A DNA stretch of 64,000 nt. Source: an uncultured Mucilaginibacter sp. GTDB lineage: Bacteria > Bacteroidota > Bacteroidia > Sphingobacteriales > Sphingobacteriaceae. The stretch lies in assembly GCF_903893715.1 (NCBI RefSeq), contig NZ_CAITNG010000153.1, positions 21,632-85,631 on the forward strand, read 5' to 3'. The position numbers and the translations under genes were made by a program. The notes beneath the pieces were generated by a model. It worked only from the letters and a program-made list of their open reading frames with translations, was not told the origin of the DNA and ran no database searches. Position 1 is the stretch's first letter, and each line of letters begins with the position of its first letter. This document shows, piece by piece, positions 18,128 to 26,329 of the stretch.

Positions 18128-19771
18128 ATGAAATCCAATAAAGCACTCATACTGGCCATAGTATCGGTTTTGAGCTTGAAACAAGCAACCGCGCAAACCA
18201 AATACAGCTGGAGCAACCTACCCAAGGCCGCCGTACCTACCTTTAAAAAGGACACGTTCAACATTGTGAAATATGGCGCGACGCCTGACGGCATTACATT
18301 AAACACCAAAAGTATTAATGCGGCTATTACCGATTGCAGCACTAAAGGCGGCGGTGTAGTGTTGATACCGCAAGGCTTGTGGCTGAGTGGCCCTATTGTA
18401 CTGAAAAGCAATGTAAACCTGCACATTGACCGCGCTGGTATGGTGTTGTTTACTTCGGATAAGAGTCAATACGCGCTGGTTGAAGGGAATTACGAAGGGC
18501 ACCCTTCGCCGAGGAACGAATCGCCGGTATCGGGTACTGATTTGCAGAATATTGCCATCACAGGCGAAGGCATATTTGACGGCAACGGCGATGTTTGGCG
18601 CGCCATAGGCAAAGACAGGTTGATAGAATCAGACTGGAAACAATTGGTTGCATCCGGAGGCGTTGTAGGCGCTGATGGCAAAAGCTGGTACCCATCGGAC
18701 AGCTTTGAAAAGGCCAGTAAAATAAAAGATGTTACCATTGTACAGCCAGGCAAAACCATGGCCGATTACGCGCAATACAAAGATTTTTACCGCCCCAATA
18801 TGCTGGTGCTTACCAATTGCAAAAAAGTATTGCTTACAGGTATTACCTTCCAAAACTCCCCTGCATGGTGCCTGCACACGTTGTTGTGCGAAGATATGAC
18901 CTTGCGGGAAGTACACGTAAAAAACCCATGGAACGCGCAGAATGGTGATGGAATAGATGTGGAATCGTGCAGGAACGTGTTGATTGAAGGCAGTACTTTT
19001 GACGCGGGCGACGATGGCATTTGTGTTAAATCGGGCAGGGATGAAGAAGGAAGAAAACGCGGCAAGCCAACCGAAAATATGGTGGTGCGCAACAATGTTG
19101 TTTACCGGGCACACGGCGGCTTTGTAATAGGCAGCGAAATGAGCGGTGGCGCAAAGAACATATTTGTGACCGACTGTACTTTTATTGGTACTGATATAGG
19201 CCTAAGGTTTAAAACTGTAAGGGGTCGTGGCGGAGTATGCGAGGATATCTACATCAAAAACATCAGTATGCGCAATATAGTAAACGAAGCGATTTACTTT
19301 GATATGTACTACATGACCAAAGCAGCGCCAACCTTGCAAAAAGCAGAGATACCGGCTGTTAACGATGGTACACCACAGTTCCGTAATTTTTATGTGAGCA
19401 ACGTGGTTTGTAACGGTGCCAAGGAAGCTATTTTTGTAAGGGGCTTACCGGAGATGAGCATTAAAGGCATACACCTGGATAACATCACGATAAAGGCCGA
19501 TAAAGGTGTTGACCTGATAGAAGCCAAAGACATCGAATTAAAGAACGTTACCCTGCAAATAACCGACCGTACACACCTCATCAATGTAGAAAACAGCACC
19601 GGTATTGTTTTGGATGGCATTAAAAGCGTTGACCCTACCGACCTGTTTTTAAGCGTAAACGGCGACCGTATGGGAACCATACAATTATTGCATACCAATA
19701 TACCCGATGCACGACAAAAAGCAGCGTTTGGTTTTGGTGCCGACAAAAGCGCATTGACAGAGGTAAAATAA
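18128..19771 (+). CDS. Glycoside hydrolase family 28 (polygalacturonase-like)
   Basis: A 547-aa secreted enzyme with a signal peptide (about 1-22). The right-handed beta-helix of GH28 is clear: FNIVKYGATPDG near the start and the four catalytic motifs NGDGIDVES (NxD), GDDGICVKSG (DD), RAHGGFVIGSEMSGG (the G/HG region) and LRFKTVRGRGG (RxK). GH28 enzymes hydrolyse alpha-1,4-galacturonan or rhamnogalacturonan; Bacteroidota members of this length are often exo-acting. Its place next to two CE12 acetylesterases and a pectin methylesterase supports a pectin substrate. It is the first gene after the susD hairpin and begins the enzyme block. Confidence 0.93.
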   Translation: MKSNKALILAIVSVLSLKQATAQTKYSWSNLPKAAVPTFKKDTFNIVKYGATPDGITLNTKSINAAITDCSTKGGGVVLIPQGLWLSGPIVLKSNVNLHIDRAGMVLFTSDKSQYALVEGNYEGHPSPRNESPVSGTDLQNIAITGEGIFDGNGDVWRAIGKDRLIESDWKQLVASGGVVGADGKSWYPSDSFEKASKIKDVTIVQPGKTMADYAQYKDFYRPNMLVLTNCKKVLLTGITFQNSPAWCLHTLLCEDMTLREVHVKNPWNAQNGDGIDVESCRNVLIEGSTFDAGDDGICVKSGRDEEGRKRGKPTENMVVRNNVVYRAHGGFVIGSEMSGGAKNIFVTDCTFIGTDIGLRFKTVRGRGGVCEDIYIKNISMRNIVNEAIYFDMYYMTKAAPTLQKAEIPAVNDGTPQFRNFYVSNVVCNGAKEAIFVRGLPEMSIKGIHLDNITIKADKGVDLIEAKDIELKNVTLQITDRTHLINVENSTGIVLDGIKSVDPTDLFLSVNGDRMGTIQLLHTNIPDARQKAAFGFGADKSALTEVK

Positions 19772-19791
19772 ATTGTCATTGATGTTTACTC

Positions 19792-19832
19792 AGCAATACA
19801 AAGATTATCCCCGGAGCAACCTTTGTATTGCT
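19792..19832 (+). repeat. Perfect 12-bp inverted repeat before the first CE12 gene
   Basis: AGCAATACAAAG (19792-19803) and CTTTGTATTGCT (19821-19832) are exact reverse complements around a 17-base loop containing CCCCGGAG. It ends 14 bases before the ATG at 19847. No T-run follows. It could be an mRNA hairpin between GH28 and CE12 or a protein-binding site. Confidence 0.6.
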
Positions 19833-19846
19833 AAATTGCTCTGTTT

Positions 19847-20620
19847 ATGAAGAACCGATTTTACAAGTGGGGTGTTTTTGCACTTTGTGTTTTTGCACCG
19901 GCAGTATTGTCGTTTATGAATGCGCCAAGTCATATTACTGTGTGGCTTGCCGGGGACTCGACCATGGCTGATAAAGCGGTGAAAGCTTATCCCGAAACCG
20001 GTTGGGGGATGCCGTTTAAGGCGTTTTTTGATTCGACGGTAACGGTAAAGAACATCGCCAAAAACGGGCGGAGTACCAAATCGTTCATCGCCGAGGGCTT
20101 ATGGGCTTCGATTGCTGACAACCTAAAACCCGGCGACTACGTTTTGATACAATTTGGACATAACGATGAGGTGCCAACCAAAGCCACCTACATACCCGAG
20201 GCCGGCTATACCGCCAATTTGGTAAGGTTTGTTAATGAAACCCGTGCCAAAGGTGCCAATCCGATTTTGATAACCCCCGTTGCCCGCCGTAAGTTTGATA
20301 AGGATGGGAAAGTGCAGGGAACGCATGATGTATATGCTGCATTGGTGCGCAAGGTTGCTGCCGATATGAATGTACCCATGATTGACCTTGACCTCGAGGC
20401 CCAGGCGCTTATACAAAAATTTGGTGTTGAAGACTCGAAAATGCTTTTTAATTACCTCACCCCGGGCGAAAACCCGAACTATCCTGATGGAAAAAGCGAC
20501 GATACGCACTTTAGTGAGTTGGGCGCACGAAAGGTAGCCGAGATGGTATTGGCGGATATTAAAGCATTAAAGTTAGACCTTGCGAACAGGATAGTGATAT
20601 CGCATTTAGGAATTAAATAA
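19847..20620 (+). CDS. Rhamnogalacturonan acetylesterase-like SGNH hydrolase (CE12), copy 1
   Basis: A 257-aa secreted esterase of the SGNH/GDSL superfamily, close to CE12. It has a signal peptide, block I VWLAGDSTMADK (nucleophile Ser), block II IAKNGRSTKSFI, block III LIQFGHNDE (oxyanion Asn) and block V DDTHFSELGARKVAEMV (catalytic Asp and His). It would remove acetyl groups from rhamnogalacturonan or homogalacturonan so that GH28 and lyases can act. It is a tandem paralogue of the next gene, which starts 10 bases later. Confidence 0.9.
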   Translation: MKNRFYKWGVFALCVFAPAVLSFMNAPSHITVWLAGDSTMADKAVKAYPETGWGMPFKAFFDSTVTVKNIAKNGRSTKSFIAEGLWASIADNLKPGDYVLIQFGHNDEVPTKATYIPEAGYTANLVRFVNETRAKGANPILITPVARRKFDKDGKVQGTHDVYAALVRKVAADMNVPMIDLDLEAQALIQKFGVEDSKMLFNYLTPGENPNYPDGKSDDTHFSELGARKVAEMVLADIKALKLDLANRIVISHLGIK

Positions 20621-20630
20621 AAGCTCAGCT

Positions 20631-21425
20631 ATGAAACACCGGAGAAATTTTATCGCGATAGCCTGCAGTGTATTGGTGCTTATGTCATTTACACTTTCGC
20701 CGCCGGGTAAAATAAAGGTTTATTTGATTGGTGATTCGACCATGTGTTTGTATACCGCAAAACAGTTCCCGATAAACGGCTGGGGTATGCCTTTTGCCAA
20801 TTATTTTGATGAGGGCGTAACCATTGATAACCGCGCCAAAGGTGGTCGTAGCACCCGCACATTTTTAGCAGAGAACCGATGGAAACCTATTGCCGATAGC
20901 CTGAATGCAGGGGATTATGTAATAATCCAATTTGGCCATAATGATGAGGCGAAAGAACCGCAATTTGCCGACAGGTATACGCCGTTGCCCGACTATAAGG
21001 CCAACCTAACCAAATTCATCACCGAAACACGCGCTAAAAATGCCTACCCGATATTGATAACGCCGGTAAGCCGCCGCGGTTTTGATAAGGACGGCAAAGC
21101 CAAAGAAACGCATGTTGAATATAGCAAAGCCGTATTTGAGGTTGGCGCGCAATTGAATGTGCCGGTGATCGATCTGGATAAGATGAGCCGCGACTATTAT
21201 CAGCAATTAGGTCCCGACAAGGCGAAACTGTTATTTATGGAATTAGATTCGGCAGAGCACCCCAACTATCCCTTAGGCAGGCATGACGGGACGCACTTTA
21301 ACGAATTTGGCGCGCGTAAAATGGCTGAAATTGTACTGAACGAACTGAAAGCCCAACATAACCCACTGGCCGACCATATTGTTAAAGGCGCAAACGCGCC
21401 GACCGTTAATCCGCAAGCAAAATGA
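20631..21425 (+). CDS. Rhamnogalacturonan acetylesterase-like SGNH hydrolase (CE12), copy 2
   Basis: A 264-aa paralogue of the preceding gene with the same block layout: VYLIGDSTMCLY, RAKGGRSTRTFL, IIQFGHNDEAKE and HDGTHFNEFGARKMAEIV. The two differ mostly in the loop after the block III motif and in the C-terminal tail, which may reflect preference for different acetylation sites. It overlaps the downstream CE8 gene by 4 bases (ATGA), indicating translational coupling. Signal peptide present; expected in the periplasm or on the surface. Confidence 0.9.
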   Translation: MKHRRNFIAIACSVLVLMSFTLSPPGKIKVYLIGDSTMCLYTAKQFPINGWGMPFANYFDEGVTIDNRAKGGRSTRTFLAENRWKPIADSLNAGDYVIIQFGHNDEAKEPQFADRYTPLPDYKANLTKFITETRAKNAYPILITPVSRRGFDKDGKAKETHVEYSKAVFEVGAQLNVPVIDLDKMSRDYYQQLGPDKAKLLFMELDSAEHPNYPLGRHDGTHFNEFGARKMAEIVLNELKAQHNPLADHIVKGANAPTVNPQAK

Positions 21426-22423
21426 AAAAAATAATATTCATCGGTCTGTTGATACTGACCACAGCAGGCGTAAAAGCACAGGATGCAAAATACCCCAAAG
21501 ATATAACCGTTGCGCTTGATGGCAGCGGCAACTACAAAACCATACAAGAAGCTGTAAACTCGGTGCGCGATTTTGGGCAGCGGGTAACCATTCACATTAA
21601 AAAAGGCGTTTATCACGAAAAGTTGGTCGTCCCGGCATGGAAAACGCAAATCACCCTGTTGGGCGAGGATAAGGACAATACCGTTATCACCAACAACGAC
21701 TATTCGGGCAAAGTAATACCTACCGGAAAGGACCTGTTTGGGAACCTGAAGTTCAATACTTTTACTTCCTTTACGGTATTGGTACAGGGCGACGACTTTA
21801 TCGCCAAAAATCTCACTATAGAAAATACCGCAGGCAGGGTTGGGCAGGCACTGGCTTTATATGTTGAAGGCGACCGGTGCATGTTTGAAAATTGCCGGAT
21901 ATTGGGTAACCAGGACACGTTGTATACATCGAACGAAAACAGCAGGCAGTTTTATAAAGACTGCTATATTGAAGGTACCACCGACTTTATTTTTGGCGAG
22001 GCGACCTGTGTTTTTCAAAGCTGCACCATCCGTAACCTGATGGCGTCGTTCACCACCGCGGCATCAACCACCCAAAGGCAAAAATTTGGCTATGTACTGT
22101 TTGATTGCAAAATCATAGCCGATACTTCGGTGCATAAAGCCTTTTTGGGCAGGCCATGGCGTTCGTATGCAAAAACGGTTTATATCCGTTGCGAGCTGGG
22201 CGCGCAAATCATTCCGGAAGGCTGGAATTTGTGGAAAGGCGATGCCATGTTCCCTGATAAAGACAAAACAGCTTATTACGCCGAATACAAAAGTACCGGA
22301 CCCGGTGCTGCCCCCGAAAAGCGTGCGCCATGGAGCCATCAGTTGACGGAAAAGGAAGTTAAGGAGTACACGCTTACCAATATTTTAGGTGGGAAAGATG
22401 GGTGGGACCCATTAGAGAAATAG
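21422..22423 (+). CDS. Pectin methylesterase (CE8)
   Basis: A 333-aa secreted CE8 enzyme. Signal peptide about 1-19, then the beta-helix entry ITVALDGSGNYKTIQEAVNS. Catalytic motifs: GQALALYVEGDRCMFENC, ILGNQDTLYT (catalytic Gln and Asp), FIFGEATCVFQSC (second Asp) and LGRPWRSYAKTVY (substrate-binding Arg/Trp). It removes methyl esters from homogalacturonan, giving methanol and free carboxylates needed by PL10 and GH28. Translationally coupled to the CE12 gene upstream. Confidence 0.93.
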   Translation: MKKIIFIGLLILTTAGVKAQDAKYPKDITVALDGSGNYKTIQEAVNSVRDFGQRVTIHIKKGVYHEKLVVPAWKTQITLLGEDKDNTVITNNDYSGKVIPTGKDLFGNLKFNTFTSFTVLVQGDDFIAKNLTIENTAGRVGQALALYVEGDRCMFENCRILGNQDTLYTSNENSRQFYKDCYIEGTTDFIFGEATCVFQSCTIRNLMASFTTAASTTQRQKFGYVLFDCKIIADTSVHKAFLGRPWRSYAKTVYIRCELGAQIIPEGWNLWKGDAMFPDKDKTAYYAEYKSTGPGAAPEKRAPWSHQLTEKEVKEYTLTNILGGKDGWDPLEK

Positions 22424-22437
22424 ATTTCGCAACATAT

Positions 22438-22469
22438 TGCAACCGTTTGCATTTTGTTTTTTACTATTG
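22438..22469 (+). promoter_or_regulatory. Candidate LacI operator and promoter before the GH43 gene
   Basis: TGCAACCGTTTGCA (22438-22451) is a near-perfect palindrome (one mismatched pair) with central CG, the form expected of a LacI-family operator. Its CGTTTGC half resembles CGATTGC in the 10494 and 26212 sites. TACTATTG (22462-22469) is one mismatch from the -7 consensus, with ATTG 22 bases upstream overlapping the operator. Repressor binding here would block RNA polymerase. Confidence 0.45.
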
Positions 22470-22503
22470 TATTAGAAAAACATATCAATAGCTTAGATAA
22501 TTT

Positions 22504-24153
22504 ATGAAGACGTGTTTTGCAGTGGCATTCGTATTTCTTACCACATCGGCCATAGCCCAGCACAAGTCAATTAGGGCAGTAGCAACAGCACCAAAATATG
22601 TATCGAAAGTTTGGGTAGCCGACCAGGGTAACGGCACTTATAAAAACCCGATTTTGGATGCCGATTACAGCGACCCTGATGCGATTAGGGTTGGCGATGA
22701 TTTTTATCTCGTTTCTTCGAGCTTTGAGGATATGCCGGGTTTACCCATTCTTCATTCAAAAGACCTGGTGAACTGGAGCATAATAGGCCACGCCCTGATG
22801 CGCCAACCACCTTACGAACATTTTGGTCGGGTACAGCACGGCAACGGGGTTTGGGCGCCGAGCATTCGCTACCATAAAGGCGAGTTTTATATTTACTATC
22901 CAGACCCGGATTATGGTATCTATGTGTTAAAAGCCAAAAACCCTGCCGGGCCATGGAGCGAGCCGATTTTGGTTCGGGGCGGCGCTGGTTTGATAGACCC
23001 CTGTCCGCTTTGGGACGATGACGGGCAGCTGTACCTGGTGCATGCATGGGCGGGCAGCAGGGCAGGCATCAAAAGCATTATCACGGTAAACAAGATGAAC
23101 GCCGAAGGGACCAAAGTTATGGACGAGGGTGTGCTGGTGTTTGACGGACACGAAACCGACCCTACCATTGAAGGCCCTAAATTTTACAAGCGCCATGGTT
23201 ACTACTACATTTTTGCCCCGGGCGGCGGCGTGCCAACAGGCTGGCAGGTAGTACTGCGATCAAAAAATGTGTACGGGCCTTATGAGCGGAGGATAGTAAT
23301 GGACCAGGGCAGCACAACAACCAATGGCCCGCACCAGGGCGCCTGGGTGGATACCCAAACGGGCGAGGATTGGTTTATCCACTTTCAGGATAAGGGGCCC
23401 TACGGGCGGGTTACGCATCTGGAGCCGATGAAATGGGTGAACGATTGGCCGGTTATCGGGCTTGACCCTAAGCATACCGGTAAAGGCGAGCCGGTGTTGG
23501 TTTACAAAAAACCCAATGTGGGCAAAGTTTACCCAATTGAAACACCTGCCGAAAGCGATGAGTTTAACGATGTGAAGTTGGGGCTGCAATGGCAATGGAT
23601 GGCCAACCCAAAATCGACATGGGCGGCTACGACCAACGCCGGGGTTCTTACTTTATTTTCCTACATGCCTGATAGCACCAAGAACTTGTGGGAGGCGCCC
23701 AACCTGCTGCTACAAAAAACGCCGGCCGATGAGTTTACAGCGACCACCAAATTGACTTTCCATCCTAACACCAAACTGGACGAACGTACCGGTTTAGTGA
23801 TGATGGGCTTTAGCTACGCGGGATTGGTACTCCACTCGAAAAAGGATGGTTTGTATCTGGAGTATATTCATTGTAAGGACGCGCTAAAAGGAAACGCGGA
23901 GCAACAAGAAACGATTATGAAAGCAGCCAGCCCGACGATATATTTAAGAATGAAGGTTATGGCCGGCGCTAAATGCAAATTTAGTTACAGTTTGGATGGG
24001 AATACGTTTACGGATGCCGGTACAGAATTTCAGGCTGAAGTTGGGCGATGGATAGGTGCGAAGATGGGCATATTTTGTTCGCGTACTACGCAGACGAATG
24101 ACTCGGGTTATGCGGATTTTGATTGGTTTAGGGTGAGCCCCATCACCCCCTGA
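22504..24153 (+). CDS. Glycoside hydrolase family 43 with C-terminal beta-sandwich
   Basis: A 549-aa secreted enzyme. Signal peptide about 1-19; five-bladed propeller in residues about 40-330 with the catalytic acids in ILDADYSDPDAIRVG (base), GLIDPCPLWDDDG and EGPKFYKRHGYYYIF (acid Glu). A C-terminal concanavalin-like sandwich (about 350-549, ending YADFDWFRV) is common in GH43 beta-xylosidases and arabinofuranosidases. In this setting it most likely cleaves arabinose, xylose or galactose side groups from pectin. The stop codon lies inside the 24142-24163 palindrome. Confidence 0.9.
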   Translation: MKTCFAVAFVFLTTSAIAQHKSIRAVATAPKYVSKVWVADQGNGTYKNPILDADYSDPDAIRVGDDFYLVSSSFEDMPGLPILHSKDLVNWSIIGHALMRQPPYEHFGRVQHGNGVWAPSIRYHKGEFYIYYPDPDYGIYVLKAKNPAGPWSEPILVRGGAGLIDPCPLWDDDGQLYLVHAWAGSRAGIKSIITVNKMNAEGTKVMDEGVLVFDGHETDPTIEGPKFYKRHGYYYIFAPGGGVPTGWQVVLRSKNVYGPYERRIVMDQGSTTTNGPHQGAWVDTQTGEDWFIHFQDKGPYGRVTHLEPMKWVNDWPVIGLDPKHTGKGEPVLVYKKPNVGKVYPIETPAESDEFNDVKLGLQWQWMANPKSTWAATTNAGVLTLFSYMPDSTKNLWEAPNLLLQKTPADEFTATTKLTFHPNTKLDERTGLVMMGFSYAGLVLHSKKDGLYLEYIHCKDALKGNAEQQETIMKAASPTIYLRMKVMAGAKCKFSYSLDGNTFTDAGTEFQAEVGRWIGAKMGIFCSRTTQTNDSGYADFDWFRVSPITP

Positions 24154-24163
24154 TGGGGGTGAT
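24142..24163 (+). repeat. Palindrome spanning the GH43 stop codon
   Basis: ATCACCCCC (24142-24150) and GGGGGTGAT (24155-24163) form a perfect 9-bp stem with a TGAT loop containing the TGA stop. It resembles the C-run/G-run palindrome after uxaA at 31668-31709, so it may be a member of a dispersed family rather than a terminator. Confidence 0.6.
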
Positions 24164-24164
24164 A

Positions 24165-24227
24165 TATTGAATATTGAATATTGAATATTGAATATTGAAT
24201 ATTGAATAATGAATGCTGAATGTCGAA
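24165..24227 (+). repeat. Heptamer tandem repeat (TATTGAA)n
   Basis: Six perfect copies of TATTGAA (24165-24206) followed by three degrading ones (TAATGAA, TGCTGAA, TGTCGAA) to 24227. It lies between the GH43 and esterase genes and is not coding. Copy number may vary among strains. Confidence 0.9.
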
Positions 24228-24256
24228 CATCGAAGTATTTCAGTATTCGATGTTCG
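24224..24256 (+). repeat. Perfect 11-bp inverted repeat after the heptamer array
   Basis: CGAACATCGAA (24224-24234) and TTCGATGTTCG (24246-24256) are exact reverse complements around an 11-base loop. It ends 31 bases before the esterase start and may be a short dispersed palindrome or an mRNA hairpin. Confidence 0.6.
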
Positions 24257-24287
24257 TTATTGCGTGTTCGATATTGAATTAGGGTGT

Positions 24288-25217
24288 ATGAAAAGGATAG
24301 TTAGTTTAATAGTATTTGTACTTGTCAGCTTTTCGATAAGCTACGCGCAGGAATTTATCCCCTTATGGGAAAAAGGCAAAATACCCAACTCGAAGGGGAT
24401 GCACCTGACGGACAGTATTGCCAATGAGCGTATTTACCGTGTGGCTACGCCGGGTATGTACGTGTTTTTACCGGGCAAACAAGAGAACAAAGGCGCGGCT
24501 GTTGTGATATGCCCGGGTGGCGGGTACGAGCGTTTGGCTTATGTGATCAGCGGTTTGCAACTGGCCAAATGGTTTAACACGATGGGTATTTCGGCTTTTG
24601 TGCTCAATTACCGCCTGCCAAATTATGCCGACCTGAAACAACGCGAGATAGGCCCCCTGCAGGATGCCCAGCGCGCTATTCGTGTTATACGTGCCAACGC
24701 CGCGCAATGGGGTATCGACCCAAATAAAATTGGCGTAATGGGTTCGTCATCGGGGGGGCACCTGGCTACTACCCTGGGAACGCACCCCGAAGATGTGTCG
24801 GCAGTGAAGGATAGTTTGGATAAATTCGCCTTCAACCCCAATTTTATGATATTGGTTTCGCCGGTAGTTACGATGGACCAGAAGTACGCCCATAAAGGCA
24901 GCGTTAAGAATTTATTGGGCGAGCATCCAACCAATCAGCAAATAGCCGAATACTCGAACGAATTACAGGTTACGGCCAAAACCCCGCCCACATTTATTGT
25001 AGATGCGGAAAATGATAAAACCGTCAACCCGATGAACAGCCTGCTGTTTTATCAGGCCCTGCTCAACAATAGTGTGCCCGTAAGTTTCCACGTTTTCCCG
25101 CAAGGGGCACATGCTATCGCTTTGCGGAACAACCCCGGCTCTACCGAATTATGGACGGGGCTTTGCGAAGCCTGGCTGAATGAAATGAACATTATCGCAC
25201 CCATAAAAGCAAAATAA
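24288..25217 (+). CDS. Secreted alpha/beta hydrolase, carbohydrate esterase-like
   Basis: Start set at ATG 24288 (310 aa), preceded by AGGG and followed by a clear signal peptide ending SYAQ; the track's 25-residue extension is translated repeat DNA. The core shows the oxyanion motif VVICPGGGYERLAY, nucleophile elbow GVMGSSSGGHLATTLG, and acid/base regions DAENDKTVNP and PQGAHAIAL. It belongs to the BD-FAE/acetyl-xylan-esterase-like group, so it probably removes acetyl or other esters from pectic glycans. The following esterase gene starts 1 base after its stop. Confidence 0.88.
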   Translation: MKRIVSLIVFVLVSFSISYAQEFIPLWEKGKIPNSKGMHLTDSIANERIYRVATPGMYVFLPGKQENKGAAVVICPGGGYERLAYVISGLQLAKWFNTMGISAFVLNYRLPNYADLKQREIGPLQDAQRAIRVIRANAAQWGIDPNKIGVMGSSSGGHLATTLGTHPEDVSAVKDSLDKFAFNPNFMILVSPVVTMDQKYAHKGSVKNLLGEHPTNQQIAEYSNELQVTAKTPPTFIVDAENDKTVNPMNSLLFYQALLNNSVPVSFHVFPQGAHAIALRNNPGSTELWTGLCEAWLNEMNIIAPIKAK

Positions 25218-25218
25218 T

Positions 25219-26196
25219 ATGAAAGCGGTTTGGATGGTATTGGGCTTATTAAGTTTATCGGTGTTTAAAACGTCGGCGCAAACGCTCGAGGCTGGCCCGC
25301 GCGATACATCGTTCACTACCTACAGCGCCTATAAGAGCGCTTTGAAAAAATACCCGAATATTACGATTGCTAACCCACCTGTACCGGCCACTATCACATC
25401 AACAATAAATTTGGTGTATTGCACCGTCAACAACCGTCAATTGCATTTGGATATTTTTTATCCTGCCACAAATAAGGCGCTTTTACCCGGGGTATTGATT
25501 ATCCATGGCGGGGGCTGGCGCTCGGGCGACAGGTCGCAGCATGTGCCGTTGGCGCAGCAGTTAGCGGCTAAAGGATACGTTACTATTACTGCTGAATATC
25601 GGTTAAGTACAGAAGCCCTTTACCCGGCTGCCGTGAACGACCTGAAGACCGCGTTAAAATGGATGCGTGCCAATGCCAAAGTTTACCATATCGACCCGGA
25701 TAAAATTGCCGTTTGGGGATTTTCGGCAGGCGGGCAGCTGGCCACTTTGATAGGGACCACCGCCGGCGACAAGACCTTCGCTGGTGATGGTTGTTATGAT
25801 ACATATAGCGACAAAGTGCAGGCTATTGTTGATGCGGATGGAACGCTGGCTTTTATTCATCCTGAATCGGGCGAGGGGGACGACAGTAAACATAAATCGG
25901 CCGGTACACTTTGGTTCGGCGCATCCAAAACCGAGCGGCCCGACCTTTGGAATGAGGCAGGTGCTTTGAATCACGTAAGTAAAACCACGCCGCCGGTAGC
26001 ATTCATTAACAGTTCGGTAGACCGGATGCACGCGGGCAGAAGGGACTTTATCCGGAAACTCGACTCTTTACACATTTACAGCGAGGTGCATACCTTTCCC
26101 GATACCCCGCATCCATTCCTGTTGTTTAACCCCTGGTTTGAGCCGGTGTTGAATTATACCACTGCTTTTTTGGATAAAATATTTAAAAAGCAGTAA
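25219..26196 (+). CDS. Secreted alpha/beta hydrolase (BD-FAE-like esterase)
   Basis: A 325-aa enzyme with a signal peptide (about 1-20). Motifs: oxyanion LIIHGGGWRSGDRSQH, nucleophile VWGFSAGGQLATLIG, acid near VAFINSSVDRMH and histidine in FPDTPHPFLLF. It resembles bifunctional feruloyl/acetyl-xylan esterases and pectin acetylesterase-like proteins of Bacteroidota. It is coupled with the preceding esterase (1-base gap), but the two are quite different in sequence, which suggests different ester targets. Confidence 0.88.
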   Translation: MKAVWMVLGLLSLSVFKTSAQTLEAGPRDTSFTTYSAYKSALKKYPNITIANPPVPATITSTINLVYCTVNNRQLHLDIFYPATNKALLPGVLIIHGGGWRSGDRSQHVPLAQQLAAKGYVTITAEYRLSTEALYPAAVNDLKTALKWMRANAKVYHIDPDKIAVWGFSAGGQLATLIGTTAGDKTFAGDGCYDTYSDKVQAIVDADGTLAFIHPESGEGDDSKHKSAGTLWFGASKTERPDLWNEAGALNHVSKTTPPVAFINSSVDRMHAGRRDFIRKLDSLHIYSEVHTFPDTPHPFLLFNPWFEPVLNYTTAFLDKIFKKQ

Positions 26197-26211
26197 AAAC
26201 CAATTCCCGAT

Positions 26212-26237
26212 AACGATTGCGCAAATAAATTCGACAG
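26212..26237 (+). promoter_or_regulatory. Candidate LacI operator with embedded -7-like box, copy 2
   Basis: Matches the 10494-10519 motif at 23 of 26 positions (AACGATTGC, then AAATAA and TTCGACAG). TAAATTCG (26226-26233) could be a -7 box. It lies 93-118 bases before kduD, marking the start of the uronate-catabolism block. A second -7-like TAAAATTG (26266-26273) stands at the same distance (54 bases) as TAATCTTG does in copy 1. Confidence 0.6.
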
Positions 26238-26329
26238 TCATGACAATTGTAAAGCAAAAACTCCTTAAAATTGCTTTATAAACTTATTATCCCCTAAAAT
26301 CACCTACATCTGAAAAAAACATATACTCA

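Noticed and set aside
24165-24227. CRISPR-like array
   Set aside because: Units are 7 bases, directly tandem, with no spacers and no cas genes.
24213-24287. 25-residue N-terminal extension of the esterase at 24288
   Set aside because: It is translated repeat DNA before a perfect signal peptide start with AGGG upstream.
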